NCBI GenBank assembly: GCA_016931435.1
Contig: JAFGET010000038.1
Span: 1 to 5,682, forward strand
Reading direction: 5' to 3'
Length of the DNA: 5,682 bases
Source of the DNA: Candidatus Omnitrophota bacterium
GTDB taxonomy: Bacteria > Omnitrophota > Gorgyraeia > Gygaellales > Profunditerraquicolaceae
In this document: in pieces, positions 5,052 to 5,682 of the stretch
How positions within the stretch are numbered: the first letter of the stretch is position 1
Layout of the letters: every line of letters starts with the position of its first letter
Position numbers and translations under genes: made by a program
The notes under the pieces: generated by a model
Told to the model about the DNA's origin: nothing
The model's input: the letters and a program-made list of their open reading frames with translations, nothing else
The model's database searches: none

Positions 5052-5682
5052 CTAGGGCGTCTTATGTTCTTTGTAAGTATTGGGCCGTTCGAGATTGAAG
5101 AACAACTGATAAGTATTGGCTTTGTTTATAAAATCCGCCCTGTCAGTGAATTTTTCTATCTCACAGAACTCTGTTTCCATCAGGCCATGGACTGTCTCAA
5201 AATCAGCCTGCATCCTATAGGCTCCAGGGAATATTGTGGTATGTTCTTGTCCGGGCAGTGATTCTACAGTTTTGGTATAAGCAGATGGCTCTTTGGCATT
5301 CCAGGATCCAATGAATTCTGAGCCGTTATCTGTCTGGCAGCGCGCTGAGCCTTGCGGCAATGCCTTGTATTTTGTCATCTGATGATTGATGTAGGAGGCA
5401 AAGAGCGTAGCGTGTATGAGTGAGCGCTCATTGGCAAATCCTGTAAATAGGATACCACATCTTATTTCTCTGCGGGTATACTGGACAGAAGGCGGATTTA
5501 ATCGCTTCATCTGCGGCCAGTATTCCGGGATATCAATTAAGTCTTTGGTATCCTCGCAGGACTGCTGGAAGAGGTAAAACTGCTTTTTTACCTCACGCAG
5601 GTTTTGCTTGGTGATATATTTTTTCCTGCGTTTTCGGCTTGATACAACGGCTTCTCTCCAGAACTTGCGTATAGTTTTAGGC
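5052..5682 (-). CDS. DDE integrase/transposase (rve fold), 5' end outside window, probably inactive
   Basis: The frame is open from the right edge, so the Met codon at 5510 is internal. Reading leftwards it has a basic linker (SSRKRRKKYITKQNLREV), then QQSCEDTKDLIDIPEYWPQM, whose first Asp (codon 5550-5552) is the likely first catalytic Asp. Next come QYTRREIRCGILFTGFANER and CQTDNGSEFIGSW with the second Asp at 5328-5330, then FETVHGLMETEF with the likely catalytic Glu, and FFNLERPNTYKEHKTP before the stop. This is the layout of retroviral-type integrase core transposases (IS481/IS3-like supergroup). The N-terminal helix-turn-helix would lie beyond the edge. The stop at 5052-5054 falls inside the conserved tail, so the product lacks about 45 or more residues. 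Confidence 0.8.
   Translation of the reverse strand, partial: PKTIRKFWREAVVSSRKRRKKYITKQNLREVKKQFYLFQQSCEDTKDLIDIPEYWPQMKRLNPPSVQYTRREIRCGILFTGFANERSLIHATLFASYINHQMTKYKALPQGSARCQTDNGSEFIGSWNAKEPSAYTKTVESLPGQEHTTIFPGAYRMQADFETVHGLMETEFCEIEKFTDRADFINKANTYQLFFNLERPNTYKEHKTP

Noticed and set aside
5052..5054. Recoded TAG (stop read as an amino acid)
   Set aside because: The genes in the operon end at TAG (3599, 3919), TAA (1211, 1368, 4616) and TGA (766, 2637, 4203) at sensible places, so all three codons act as stops here.
1..5682. CRISPR array or other regular repeat array
   Set aside because: No regularly spaced repeats were seen; the only repeats are the 15-base tandem in the PqqD gene and the two-copy repeat at 1374-1458.

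Overview
The window holds most of a one-direction operon (from before position 1 to 4616, + strand) that looks like a biosynthetic locus for a ribosomally made, post-translationally modified peptide (RiPP). Downstream lie a tRNA-Gln gene and decayed mobile DNA on the - strand. Base composition is moderately AT-rich. The gene content, the style of the integrase and the tightly packed operon suggest an uncultured bacterium, perhaps Omnitrophota or a similar candidate phylum. That is an impression; the window contains no taxonomic marker that settles it.

Layout: (1) a radical SAM/SPASM enzyme missing its N-terminus (1-766); (2) a small membrane-anchored PepSY-like protein (789-1211); (3) an unlisted 50-residue ORF (1216-1368) with a very basic N-terminal half and a C-terminal half with three Cys and a Gly/Ala/Ser-rich end, which is the best precursor-peptide candidate; (4) a 96-base gap with repeats; (5) a complete radical SAM/SPASM enzyme (1465-2637); (6) an HPr kinase-like P-loop protein (2634-3599); (7, 8) two consecutive PqqD-like proteins (3608-3919, 3922-4203); (9) a transglutaminase-fold protein of the lasso-peptide B2 type (4200-4616). 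Two 4-base stop/start overlaps and gaps of 2 to 22 bases tie most of the genes together; the exception is the 96-base gap after the peptide gene.

Inferred working model: one or both PqqD-like proteins bind the leader of the 50-residue peptide and deliver it to the two radical SAM enzymes. These would cross-link or otherwise modify the Cys-containing core. The B2-like Cys/His protein would remove the leader, and the HprK-like protein may phosphorylate the product or have a related role. The PepSY-like protein may act at or outside the membrane. PqqD + B2 + HprK-like kinase is the toolset of lasso peptide loci, but no asparagine-synthetase-like lasso cyclase is present between 1 and 4616. Radical SAM chemistry appears to replace it, so the combination is unusual.

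After the operon come a possible promoter, tRNA-Gln(CUG) at 4702-4775 with encoded CCA, and a strong intrinsic terminator. On the - strand, the C-terminal tail of a serine recombinase abuts the tRNA 3' end, and next to it sits a DDE integrase/transposase with an internal amber codon that runs off the right edge. This is an integration scar at a tRNA gene.
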